Shown: positions 46,321-59,326 of the stretch, piece after piece
How positions within the stretch are numbered: position 1 is the first letter of the stretch
Layout of the letters: every line of letters begins with the position of its first letter
Assembly (NCBI GenBank): GCA_029891345.1
Contig: CM057009.1
Span: 232,677,178 to 232,741,177, forward strand
DNA from: Dryococelus australis
Taxonomy: Eukaryota; Arthropoda; Insecta; Phasmatodea; Phasmatidae
Length of the DNA: 64,000 nucleotides
Direction of reading: 5' to 3'
The notes under the pieces: generated by a model
Told to the model about the DNA's origin: nothing
What the model saw: only the letters and a program-made list of their open reading frames with translations
The model's database searches: none
Program-made: the position numbers and the translations under genes

Positions 46321-49300
46321 CTGTTTTGTGCAAGAACTATGGGTAATGTAAATTTTATTTGCATGCAAAAAGAAATGCATTGCAAGTTTGAATAACATAA
46401 AACATTTCAAACAACTTAAACATAATAAAACGGCAATTTCAATAAAACATGACTATTACTCATTAACAGTTAATTTTTCCTAGCTACACAGAACTCTTAA
46501 AATTAAAACTATATTCTTCTTAATCAAATAATTCATTTAATATTTTGTAGGTAATTGCTGATATATTTACTATAAACATAAATGCTAAGCTCCTAAGTCA
46601 GGTTTGTCATGTTATTAATGTCGAGGGCTAACAATACAAGGGGCGTAGGTACTGACAAAGTGTATTAATTTTTTTCGTAAAATATATTTTGAATTTTTTA
46701 TTTATTTATAGTTATTTGCTGTTATTAATTCATCACTCTTGTTTTCTAGAAGAAAATCGATAATTTAATGTACACTTCTCAATGATGTAAGTTGTAATAC
46801 AAGAAAATCCCTTGCAAAAATTCAAAAAAATTTTTTTTTTTAAGTTTAGCTACTCTGCTTCCCAGTATATTTATACACTGTGAAGCAAAACTTATTTTAA
46901 AGTGTAAAATTAAAAATTAAAACATATTTTCGTCAGTGGGATTTAAGTTTTAAAACGTAATAATATACTTAGATATATTTTAATTTACCCATACTATGGG
47001 TAAAATATTTATGAATACGAATAAAAAAAAAAGAGACAAAAAAATTTTCCTACTGGACACAACTCTAAATTTTTTGTCTAGTATCCTCACAAACAGTTTT
47101 GCATGTAGACAGCAGAGTTGCATACCGGAAGAAGAAAGGAAGACTCCAGTCACTCTCCTAACAGCGATAGGCTGCGTTGCTAGGGACTTCCGTGAAATAA
47201 GCAATTTGACTTTCAAAGGGGGCTCTTTGACGTCCGACCAATAATGTCCCTTCACCTGGACACAAGTTCGTCACATAATGTAAAAAATTATATTAAAAAT
47301 TATAGACAAAATATTTGTCTCTCAGTTGTAAATACTCACTGCTTGTATTAGCATGAAGATGCTGTGGTTTCCTTATGACCGTACAGACTTGGCCACAAGA
47401 CGACAAATCAGCAACACCAGGAATTGACAGGACCTGCGACTGCTGACTGCGAAAACCTACAAACGATCAATGCGCATTAAGAAAATAAAACAAAATACAT
47501 AACTTTGAATTACTTCATCGATGGTTTAACTTAATTTCAAAAAATTTCCAACACCCGAGAACTGACATTTGGTGTTGACTTGCTCCGATATCGGCTGGCA
47601 GACCAAACACGAACTTTGGCTAGGGACCGACTTACTGGCTGCCAAACACTGCACAAAATAAAATCAATATCATTAATATGTGTGCATTGTATCATGCACA
47701 CACTATTAAATTTATTTAGAAATTGCCTGCATAAAATCTATATTTAAAAATTTTAAGAGCTCATTTCCAAAATAGTTTGCATAAAAACTTTATTAAAAAA
47801 ATGTTAAGAGCTAATTGCCAAACCAATAAATAATCAGTCACTTACTTTAAAATTGAAGCGCTTGTTTCCAAATAAATAAATATCAGTCTCTTACTTTAAA
47901 ATTTAAGAATTAGGCACGTGTTTAGGAATTATGTAGCGAACAGTAAGTTTGTGAGTTATATAAATAATATTTTCTTAAATTTTTTAGAATACTTGAAATA
48001 TATTTGGACTTTAAAGAAATCTTGTTTTATCCGTATTAATTTTATTAAATTTCTAACGAATTTTACATGGAAAGGTAAATTTGCTGCAAATCGTTTACAT
48101 TGTGCATTTCGTACAGCAGTATTACCAGTGACGTATTTATTGCGTTTTGTTCTTGCTGGAGGTTTTCAAATGTATGTGGTCTAAATAAATGCCCTTTTAG
48201 TGTAGTTCATTATATGAAAACTGCAATGATGTTTATGAGTTGAGTATTGCTCGCATCGGTTTTAACAATTACACATTTATCATATTTAGTTATTTCGATG
48301 AAGTTAAAACTTGAAGAGTAGTAGTAAATTGAATGCTATTTCTGTACGAACAACATTTTCCAGTGCATCGTCAAAACAATGTAAGTTCCAAACGCCACTC
48401 TCTCAAGAGAAGAACCGCAAATCAATCACATCTCACGAAAGACATTAAACTATAGTTCTCCACCCAACTAGTAAAATAAACAGAACCCTAACTAGTATAT
48501 TATGTGATCATAACAAAACTAAAACAGTTGGGAATAGCAAGCAATTACAGTAGCCTTAGTACTGGACAGAATTGATCAGACTTTCCATGCCTGCCGTTGG
48601 ATTCATAATTTGTTTACAAAAATGGTTTTCTTCACTGACAGAACAGCTCTGGCGTAGTGTTACATCGTTCCCGCACTTCTTTTCGAGAGCTGTCAAAATT
48701 TACTGAAGTTAAATGAAACGGACTATAACAGTTGAAGTAAGTTATGTTCTGCTATCAATGCTGTTTCGTTTGTTGGACATCAGCGTATGATACAATAGAT
48801 TTGCATGTACCTGTAGACATTGTATATTCAGCCTTAAATTTTTAACTTTGACTACCAGACTTTCATATTTAAAAATAAGGTTCCTCTGGCTTGCAAGCAG
48901 TCTAGAATGCAGTGTAGGCCATTCATGATAAACACTTTCGAAAGCCGTGCTTAAGATTTTACTTGTATGTACTTTGTACATTTTTCTGCTAAATGTAAAA
49001 TTAACATCATTGCAATGTGCCTAATTACTTTATTCATGCGGTGGTCAAATTAAAGTAGGAAATCGTTAGCCAAGTAAAATTCTATACAAATTTGCTAATT
49101 CTTATTTGAATAGCTGCCAGGTTTTCTAGGGAATATCCCACTTCCTCCCGCCCTTGCGTTTTGGCAGTGATCCATACTCATCGACATAGAATATCTCATT
49201 AACCGCCGCCCAACCTCTTCAGACATATTTTCTAATTATGGTTTTGCTAACCCTTAATTTTATAGTTTTGGGTACTGCTGTTCGGCTTCAGTAATATGAC

Positions 49301-50580
49301 CTAAACAAGTAAGACTGTTTTGTGAATCATTCACCTCATTACAAACTGAGTGTGAATGGATTAAGCATACCATTACAATCTGTATGCTGTTGCTTGCTAC
49401 GTCATATTTATACTTGTGGCTTACCTTGTTTGTGCCCTCCTGCTACATGTAGATATAAAACACTGCCATGTGAATTATATGTTTATCAAAAATTTCATAT
49501 TTGTGTGCACATTTTTTTTTTTTAGATCTATTTGTTTTGTTTCTGATATAAAAAAGTTATTATCAACTCTGAATACGTTACCATTATAAAAAAAAAAACA
49601 TCTTCTATTCAGAATTCTTTAAATCAGGTGAAATTATTTAACATTGATTTTGTTGGACGCCAACCTGCACGGCGGTTGATGCTGATCAGCACTCCACGCC
49701 TGTCTCACGAGCCGCAGGAGGTCAGCTCCTAGCGCAGTACAGTTCTCTCACAGACTATGCACGAACGCTGTGCAATCTATCCTGTCCGCAAAATATAATA
49801 CATACAGAGCATCGCGTTAGTGCTGAATTTCTGCGTTCCCATGCTCATGTCGCTAAAATTTCACCATCTAAGCAACACGCAGCGTGAGAGTCCTAGCAGC
49901 GCGACCTCGAACCATGCTGTGGTTCCATGTCGACACTGCCAATACGAATTCTGAACTGTGGTGTAAGGCAAGGTGGGCCGTTATAGTTATGTATGGGTTT
50001 AAAATGCCTATTAGAGTTTTAGAACATGTAGTCTGGAAATATTTACCCTTGTTTAGTTTGATGAGTGTATTTATGAAATATGCCAACAGTAGTAGGATAT
50101 AGTTCCTTCGAGGGCAACGGCTTCGGCTGGAGGCGTGAGGCGCCGGCCATCATTTAGTATTTCCCGTTTTTTTCTTCAAAAATAGCTCATTTTAGCACAC
50201 AATCGTATGTTTTAGCGCAAAATGCCTCAAAATTGCCTTCTTACCCCTACAAATTTCCCATTTTTCCCAAAAAAATTCCGATTTTCCCTCAAAAAATTCA
50301 AAAATCAGCTATTTTTTAGATTTTGGCTGGCTTCCTACTCCTTCTAGGCCAAAAAAAATGTGGCATCCGAAGAGCTGATAAAATAAAATAATTTTAATAA
50401 ATTATTTTTTAGAATTTAAATATTTTTTTTTATTAAAAATTTTAAAACATAATTATTTTCAAGGTGCAAACGATAGCGATATTATAATAAAATTATTTTA
50501 ATAAATTATTTTTTATTTAAATATATTTTTATAATTAAACAATTTAAAGACATTAGTATTAAGTGTTATCTATCACAGGA
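46321..50580. other. AT-rich DNA, no recognised gene
   Basis: Both strands are open for 80-90 codons at 46980-47255, without known similarity. Short degenerate tandem words (TTAAGAGCT-ATT-CCAAA and CAGTC-CTTACTTTAAAAT) lie at 47750-47910. A GC-richer stretch at 49670-50100 has overlapping 72-codon frames on both strands, also unrecognised. Confidence 0.4.
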
Positions 50581-51805
50581 CTTGTCTTTTCAAGGCGCAT
50601 ACGATTGTGATGTCATACCACGATACTGCCTTTGTTTTTTCATGGTCTGCCATTACATCTATTGTCTCGCTCTCGCTTTCTCTCTTGTCTGCCTTTCTTT
50701 CTCTCTATCAGTCCATAGGTTTTCTCTAAATTCTCCCCCTTGTTGCATTTCGTTTCTCTCTTTCTTTCTTTATTTCCTTCCTATCTTGTCTATCACATTC
50801 ACTTTCTCTCTTTCCTTTTTCTCTTGTATTTTGCTCTCCTCTCTTGTCTCTATTTATTTCTCTGTATCGCTTCTCTCTTTCTACCTATCAGTCCATAGGT
50901 TTTCTCAGAGTCCTCCAATTTATTTGTTTTTTTTTCATTATGTTTCCTTCCTCTCTTGTATCTCACATTCACTTTCTATCTTTCCTTTCTCTCTTGTCTC
51001 TCTCATTCGTCCGACCCAATTACTCACACTTGTTCGAGTAGTCACATCTGATCCACTAATAACCTATACTTGGTTGTCTCTGCCATCTACATAGTTCCCT
51101 CATCACCTGCTAGAGTGTGCGAATCACAAATGTGTATATTTATTTAAAGATGTAATTTTCCGTATATGAGAAGGCATATAAAAAGTTATTGTTAAGTACA
51201 TTCCATGCAGGACTTTGTAAAACATATCCAATTTTTAATTGTTTATTTTTTAAAGAACAATTCTTATTTTTAATATTTAATTTATTGAATTCATTTTTAC
51301 ATTTGTACGAAAATTAAGCCTTGTAACCACACACACACGCACATGCCGACAGCCTGCGAGTCAGAAGAGCCAGCTGTGACGCGTCAAGAGTGACATCATC
51401 AACACGCACGAGCAGTAGCATCATCAACATGCATTACATTGATGAAGGGGAGGGGGAACATGTGCTTGCAAACTTAAGCGATCAATCATGCTGCTGTGTG
51501 GACCTATCAAGTAGACATCTAGGAATCGATTCATTAATAAATAAGTAGAATTATTTAAATTTATTTTATTTGTCATTTGAATAATGCCGAAAATCTATTT
51601 TTTGAAAATGTAGTAAAAATGTATTATTAATGCAAAATCGGTTTAAAAAATTAAAAAATTTGTAAATTTCACAACTTCCCATGAAAGCTGGTAACATTTA
51701 AAAAAAGAAAAAATTCTAATGCCTGGACATGATTCGAATGTGTGATCTTTGGGTTACAGGTCTTGTGTGCTAACCATAGGTCTACCACAAGCTCACTTCA
51801 AGTTG
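50580..51805 (-). mobile_element. tRNA-headed AAGATGG repeat, copy 3
   Basis: On the minus strand the head (51805 to 51715) has an A-box-like ATGGTTAGCACACAAGACC and a B-box-like ACATTCGAATCATGTCC, then GGCATTAGAATTTTTTC and GTTACCAG. AT-rich DNA of about 550 bp follows, then the purine-rich part of the body (51110-50580; plus-strand TCTCTCTTTC and GGTTTTCTCAGAGTCCTCC, matching copy 1). The AAGATGG words are few here. The 170-codon plus-strand frame is a pyrimidine-tract artefact. Confidence 0.5.
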
Positions 51806-52376
51806 AGTGCTTAAATATTACATTTAAATAATTAATCACTTTTTAAATCGTATATGCCTTTGCTTGCATTGATTTTCTTATATATTCTTTTTCGAAATAA
51901 TTATGTAGCAAGTCGGATTGTAAGCAAGTGATTATGTATAGACATTTATGTAGAAAATACAATTTGCGAACTCTAAGAAGGCTGGCAGTCTCGCGAAAAT
52001 TTCAGTTTGCAAATAACATTCCTAAGCTCGGGAATTTATTTGTAAAATTCCTTTATAACCCTTTATAGTGGCTAGTTTAAATTAATATTTTGCTTTTTTC
52101 ACCGAGATCCGTTTATAACAGACTGGTTGCGATGCAGGATTAAATAAGAGAATAAAAAACTGTATTTATTATTCGATCTTAAAATTTGTTAAATTTTTTT
52201 TAAGTTTTTCTGAAATGTGGTGTAGAGTACAGAAAAAAGGACTCTCAGCTTCATATCAGGACTTCTCAAGTTTTAATATTACACACAGTTAATTGTTTAT
52301 AATCTCGACAGTTTTTGTAGGCATAACGATCCTACTAGGATTTTGATTCTTTATTTAGGTGAATAAACCAAGCACC
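51806..52376. other. AT-rich DNA, nothing recognised
   Basis: No motif recognised between the tRNA-like head and the TA tract. Confidence 0.4.
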
Positions 52377-52543
<167 letters not shown>

Positions 52544-52950
52544 GGATATAAAACCAGCGAGTAATTAATACTTTTTTTATTTATATATTTACATACATCA
52601 GACTACACAGATAATAATTGAATCCTCACATTCTCCACGCCATTCACATAGTATATTTACAGCAGCATAGAGTAAACATAATCTGTTTATGCACAGCCCA
52701 AGACAGTCCATTCTACCAAGCACCTTATTGGCTATATATTCTTCTCCACAAAGTTTTACGACTGCCACTGACAAACAGCTCTATAAAAAACCCAACAGCT
52801 TATATACTCGCAAGCAAGCAACTAAAGATTCAATGTTCCACCCAATGTAACTCATGCATGCCATCTGCTCTACCAACCATCACCAAACTTACATAGGCCA
52901 GCAATAAGTTTTTATTTTCAAGTTTAACACTTTAAATGGTTGTGTGTGTG

Positions 52951-52984
<34 letters not shown>

Positions 52985-53456
52985 CATATAAATATATTTA
53001 AACTTGCATATACAGTTTTATTGCTATCCCAGACTTAAGCAATTACATGTACGGACATGCACCCTAGGTTGAACTTAGAAAATATTTCCTATTCCTATGG
53101 CAGAACTTGTACATTTTCTTTCCAACACACCATCCCATAATCATACCTAACAGTTTAGTATCCACTTCACCTAACCTAATCATATTGTAATAACTTTGAA
53201 TATATTAATTTTATTTTTTTTCTCTCAACATCAACTTAACCTAACCACCAGTCTAAGTAAGAATTCCATTTAGCCAACTTTGCTGTCCACCTCGTGTAGG
53301 AACTTGAAAGTGTTTTCATATTGTTTAGGACATGGGGTATTTTTATCTTAGACACGCCCATTCTACCCCATTCAGGGCTTTGAAAGCTATGTTAACCTAA
53401 CCTTAGTTCACTTAACCTAACATATCCCACACCACCAACATCACCACCACCACCAC

Positions 53457-53964
53457 TCATGGCACTACATTTAGCACTGCACACTCTGCATTTAACACCG
53501 TAGGCACCACATTTAACACCGAAGGCGCCACATTTAGCACCGCAGGCACTGCATTTAACACTGAAGGTGCCACATTTAGCACTGCAGGCACTGCATTTAA
53601 CACCGAAGGCACTGCAGTTAGTACCGCAGGCACTGCATTTAGCACCGAAGGCATCACATTTATCACCACAGGCACCATATTTAACACCGAAGGCACTGCA
53701 CTCAGCACCAAAGCCGCCACACTTATCATGAAAGGCACCACACTTAGCACCGAAGACACTCCACTTAGCACTGCAGGCACCACATTTAGCACTGCAGGCA
53801 CCACACTTAGCACCACAGGCACTGTACTTAGCACTGCAGGCTCTGCACTTAGCACCACAGGCACTGCACTTGGCACCAAAGGCACCAAACTTAGAACCGA
53901 AGGCACTGCAGTTAGTTCTGCATTCACCACACTTAGCACCGAAGGAACCACACTTAACACCACC
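53457..53964. repeat. 21-bp minisatellite, ~24 copies
   Basis: Unit of the form GGCACCACATTTAACACCGA plus one base, alternating CCGAA/CCGCA ends and ACC/ACT starts, as if the basic period were becoming 42 bp. As 21 is divisible by three and units lack stops, heptapeptide frames are open on both strands (Gly-Thr-Thr-Leu-Ser-Thr-Ala; Val-Pro-Ala-Val-Leu-Asn). I regard these as artefacts. Confidence 0.95.
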
Positions 53965-55589
53965 ATCCTCGCATTAATAAGCCTTTTAAATAAGCAGGTA
54001 AACATATTACTATGGATATATAAATGTTTATTTTATTTTTGTTTTTATTCACTAACATATTATGATATTCAATAGATGATCACTGCATTTTTGCAGAATA
54101 TCTGCTCTACCATCCATTATCAAACGAACTATACTTATACCTCTTACTAGAATTCAAGCAGACCTCAGCGCACACTAACTTCACCAAAAAAATTACAAAT
54201 CTAACATGTCTGTCATAACATCATTACTATTAGACCCCAGCAAATTTCATACCAGACATTGATATAATTAACTCTATCAAACAATCATACCAACAAAAAT
54301 GCTGACCACCACACCGCACACATACATTACAAAATATGAGTAAACTTCTAGACCAAGAGTACTGGACACTGTACCAACCATAACCTCAGCATACTTCATT
54401 CATGCCAAGATCGCATTGTATATGCAACATAACTACTACTCATTTCATACCACCCCTATGCCAGCCATTAACCTCACCAACCAAATGATACTAGGCGAAA
54501 ACCCTCCAGCATACCAGACATTAATATAAATCACTCTATAAGCCAACATACCAGTTATTTATGCTAATTATCCATACTAACATTGCTCTTACGATACCTA
54601 CTAGGCAACATACCTCTCGCATACTTAACATGCATAAAAATAACTCATTGTTACTGAGTATTCAACAGATATATAATACATTTTACCATGACATTAGCTT
54701 GCCTCAGCCATGCAATGTCGAAAGCCATACAACTCAGAATATCAACATACTATACAATCTGAATATATCAACGAACACCACAGCAGATAACCATACCATA
54801 AAAAAAAAACTACCCAAACCATATCATTCGTTCAACCCAAGCATACCTTATTCATGCTGTAAACGATACAGACCATATCAACCACCATCACTTAGACTTA
54901 CTATTAATAATAAAAGTCAACTATATTGATTATCAGTTCAGCCCATCTAACTTTGCCAGTTACACATATAAACAATCCATACCAGCAGCCCAACCAATAA
55001 AATGTTCCAACCATGCTATCTAAAGATCAGTACTATTAATATAACCATTTATGACACCCATAGAGTCTTAATTCCCAAAAATAACATCCAATCATACTAA
55101 ACAACCCTACCTGCTAAGCATTCAGCTCCTCCCATACTAAGTAAACATCCCATAAAACCATTTAGCTCTTACAGACGAATCATACAATGAAACCATTCTT
55201 CTTACACCATCCCATCGAAGCTACACTTTTTTCCTACTGCAAAAATAACCAAATATGTGATCAAGTCATACCATTCAACATAACATCTATACCAACCATA
55301 TAAGCAAAGTAATTGTACAACCAACTCGAAATTGTGTGTGTTCCACCTCGTATAAGAACTTTGAATATATACATTTTATTTCATTTCTCTCGACATCCAC
55401 TTAACCTAACCACAAGTACAAGTAAAAATTCAATTTATTTACCTTCGTTTGAGACCATGTGTAGGACATAAAAAGTATTTTCATATTGTGTAAGACATGG
55501 AATATTTTTAACTTGGTCATATCCATTCTACCCCATATCAGAACTTTGAAAGGCATGTTATGCCAACCTAATTTCACTTAACCTAACAT

Positions 55590-56090
55590 ATCCACAACCA
55601 CCACCACTAATGCCACCATCACCAACACCACCACCAACATCAACACTACCACCAACACAGCCACCACCACCCACAAACACCACCACAACACCACCACCCA
55701 CACTAACACCACCAACACAAACACCATCACCACCACCAACACCACCACCATCAACACCAGCACCATCATCAACACCACCACCACTAAAACCACCAACTTC
55801 ACCACCACCATCACCAGCAAAACCACCAAACACAAACACCACTGCCACCACTGCCTTAATAGACTCATATATGTCAATTTCAGTTATAAAAATAGTAAAA
55901 ACAAATTTTAACTGATATAGTTATGATAGTAGTGTATCCACAACCACCACAATCTTCACCACCACCAAGACAAACACCACCACCACAACTACCACAACCA
56001 CCACAATCTCCGCCACCACCAACCCCACCACTGCCACCGCCACTGCCACCACCACCACAAACACCAGCATCACCACCATGCACTGTTTAC
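55590..56090. repeat. CAC/ACC triplet arrays (left arm, unit 2)
   Basis: Two imperfect ACC/CAC arrays (55593-55855 and 55930-56090) flank a ~80-bp AT-rich block. Pro/Thr frames on plus and Val/Gly frames on minus are by-products. Confidence 0.95.
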
Positions 56091-56949
56091 CAGAATTGAA
56101 GCAGACCTCGTCCCTCACTGATATTACCAAAAAGTTCACCAAGTCCAACATGTTTTCCGTACCATCAGACACCAACCAAATAGCATACCAGACATTAATA
56201 TAAATCACCCTATCAACCCCCCAAGCTAATAAAAATGCTGATCACCACACCTTAGACTTACTGATCAATCATAACAATCAGCTATATTGACTACAATTTA
56301 CCTGATCTAACTTCACCAGTAACACATAAACAAACCATACCAGCAGCCGAACCAATCAAATATTCATACAATGCTATCCAAAAATCAATATTATTAATTT
56401 AATCATCTATGATACCCATACAGTCTTTATTACCAAAAGACAATCCAATCATACTGAACAACCAGACCAGCTAAGCATTCAGCTCCTCCCATACTAATAA
56501 AACTTTCCATAAAATCATTCCGTTCTTACAAGCGAATCACACAACTAAACCATTCTCCTCACACCATCGAAGCTACACTTTTTTCATACTTCTAAAATAA
56601 CCGAACATGTGATTAGGTCATACCAATCAACATAACATCTATACCAGCCAACCAGCCATACAAGCAATCTAACTCTACAACCAAGTCATACTTGTGTGTG
56701 TTCCACCTCGTATAAGAACTTTGAATATATTTTTTTAAATTGATTTCTCTCGACATCCACTTAACAAAACCACCAGTACAAGTAAAAATTCCAATTAGTC
56801 ACCTTTGCTTCCGACCTCTTGTAGAACATAGAAAGTATTTTCATATTGTACAGGATACTGAGAATGTTTAACTTGGTCATACCCATTCTAACCTTGTCAG
56901 GACTTTGAAAGACATTTTAACCTAACGAAACTTAACCTAACCTAACATA

Positions 56950-57560
56950 TCCAACACCACCACCACAACCAACACTACCACCACCATCTGCAACCACCAC
57001 CCATCAACACCATTATCACCACCATCACCAACACAAGCACCAACACCAGCACCACCACAGCCACCATTATAGTAGACTCAGACGTGTCAACATCAGGTAT
57101 ACAAAAAATATTAAAAAATGTTTTAACTGGTGCAGTTATGCTTGTAGTGTTTCCACCACCATAACCACCACCACCGCCAACACCACCTGCACCACCAACA
57201 CCAAAACTGCCACCACCAACATCATGAACACCACCATCACCAACACTGCCTCCACAACCACCACCACCACCAACAACAACAATAACACCAAAAATCACCA
57301 ACACCTTCACCACCATCACCACTACCACCACCATCTTAATAGAATCATATATGTCTATTTCACGTGTAAGAAATATTAAAAACAAATTTTAACTGATACA
57401 GCTTTACTAGATTGTTTCCACCAACACCATCATCACCACTACCACCGTCACCATAATAGAATCATATATGTATACTTCATGTATAAGAAATAATAAAAAC
57501 AAATTTTAACTGATACAGTTTTACTAGTATTGTTTTCACCACCACCACCACAATCCAATC
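56950..57560. repeat. CAC arrays alternating with ~90-bp blocks (left arm, unit 3)
   Basis: Arrays at about 56950-57065, 57160-57335, 57420-57450 and 57535-57555 are separated by copies of a block containing ATAGA-TCATATATGT, ATAAGAAATA-TAAAAACAAA and TTTTAACTGATACAGTT. The block also occurs at 55857-55938 and, inverted, in the right arm. Confidence 0.9.
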
Positions 57561-58661
57561 CAATACAATCCCATCCAATTCAATCCAATATGACTTCTTC
57601 TCATACCATTCACCAAGTCGACTGACACCAGTCAAAATACATTGACCAGCAATACCAAATACAATTAACTCAAGCATGCCTTAGCAGTACACACGTACAA
57701 ACTGCCCACACCATTCGACATACACCAACAATCTCAAGACATATTGATTGGTATACATATCACCCAACATACCATCCATGTTGACCCAATCGTACCAAGG
57801 ACATTTTATAGTCCAGACCAACCCATAACCTAACATCCATACCATCTGCTCTACTAAACGTCACCAGACAAATTATACTTATACCTCTTACAGAAGTCAA
57901 GCATACCACAGCCCGCAGTGACCTTACAAAAAATCACAAGTCCAATATGTTTGCCATACCACCAGACACCAGTCAAATATCATACCACCCATAAATAAAC
58001 TAGCTGATTATACCAACCGTCATCAGACTAAAATATACTCACCACTCATATTGTCCACTAGAATTTAAGCATACCTTAGTCCCACACCCACTAAAAAATA
58101 CCAACACAAATAAATTACAAGTGCAACATGTTTGTCATACCATCAGGCAACAGCCAAATATATACTGGTTACTATACAACCCTACCAACCTTTATAACCC
58201 AAGTCATACCAGGCCAACCAAAATGCCTTCATCTATAACAAAAAAAAAAACTCAATTTAACCATGCCACCCATATCACCTGCTATATGAACCATCATCAG
58301 ACTAAATAAACACACTGTTTACTAGAATTCAAGCAGACATCAACCCACACTGGCATTACCAATTGTCATGCCATCAGACACCAGCCGAATATCATATCAG
58401 ACCTTAATATAAATCACTCATTCAACCACCCATACCAAAATTAATGCTGGCCACAACACCTCAGACATACAAAACCAAATATGTGTAACCCTGCAGACCA
58501 ATAGTAATGGGTACTATACCAACCATAATCCCAGCATAATTCAGTCATGCCACACAGATCACATTGTATATTCAACATAACAACTTTTCATTTCATACCA
58601 CTCCTACATCATCCATTAACTCCACCAACCAAAACATTTTAGGTGACAACCCTCCAGCATA

Positions 58662-59326
58662 CCATTGATGTTATCTTTAGTCGAGTGCATGGTCATATTA
58701 GATGATTCCACTCGCGATGATCCCTTCTGCGATGGTCGCTGACGAAATTACATCCGTTCTTACATGATGCAAGCTTATGTACTGTCTTTACAATATAACA
58801 ATTATTGTATGTTATCCATTTTAACTATTTCACTATATGTCTGCTGAGTATGAATATGTAAAAAGCAATATGCTTGATGCAGTGTTATACGAAGGATAAT
58901 CAACCTGTTCATTATTTAACCTGCAAATTCATCCATCAAACAACCTTTCGTTTTTACACTTATTATATATCTTTCAATGTTGGATACGCCTTTATATAAT
59001 CTCTTGTAAACGCATTTTATTTTATGTCATCCATACATCAGAAGAAATAGTTTAGGTAGGTAGGTATGCGAGTTCAGTAACTGTGTCGAGTGCTGCAAAT
59101 GATTTAAGCTTTACATATGTCACATTAGCTGAAAAAATTATCTGACTGCTAGAACAACAAACCATCATTTTCAATATACCTTTACAAGGTGTGAAATACG
59201 GTTTGGATTATTTGTAGCGATGACACACATTCTTCTTTTATATGTCTAAAAATGATGTAGCTAAGTCTCAAGTCACTTGAACTCAGTCAGAGAAAGAGAA
59301 CTCTTGCTCGAACGACATACCATCTT
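58662..59326. other. Unique spacer of the inverted repeat (665 bp)
   Basis: Single-copy sequence between the arms, ordinary AT-rich composition, no CAC arrays, and no reading frame over 60 codons. It would be the loop if the arms paired. Confidence 0.7.

Larger units (their letters stand above)
53030..58661 (+). repeat. Left arm of a large inverted repeat
   Basis: Built of three diverged tandem units of about 1.36 kb. The words CCACCTCGTATAAGAACTTT (55345 and 56705), TCTCGACATCCACTTAAC, AAGTATTTTCATATTGT and CTTAACCTAACATATCC recur in order; the outermost unit (53030-55330) is the most diverged. The inner part, 55930-58661, matches the reverse complement of the right arm closely, including a 67-codon shadow frame (57477-57677) whose mirror is at 60077-60259. 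Contents are CAC arrays, ~90-bp blocks and CCTAACC motifs. No real coding sequence. Confidence 0.85.

Noticed and set aside
50582..51094. 170-residue hydrophobic, multi-pass membrane-like protein
   Set aside because: It is the translation of a CT/TTC-rich strand inside a dispersed repeat. The same false signal occurs at 40993-41409 in another copy.
53457..54075. Heptapeptide-repeat proteins (antifreeze- or mucin-like) on both strands
   Set aside because: The 21-bp minisatellite lacks stops in several frames. No signal peptide, start context or splice support.
55558..57385. Gly/Val-rich and Pro/Thr-rich proteins
   Set aside because: They arise from CAC/GTG triplet arrays and are mirrored in the right arm, where they lie on the opposite strand.
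57477..57677. Conserved 60-67-residue protein found twice (also 60077-60259)
   Set aside because: Conservation follows from the inverted repeat itself. Substitutions are not biased toward silent sites as far as can be seen, and the C-terminal part runs into the GTG array.
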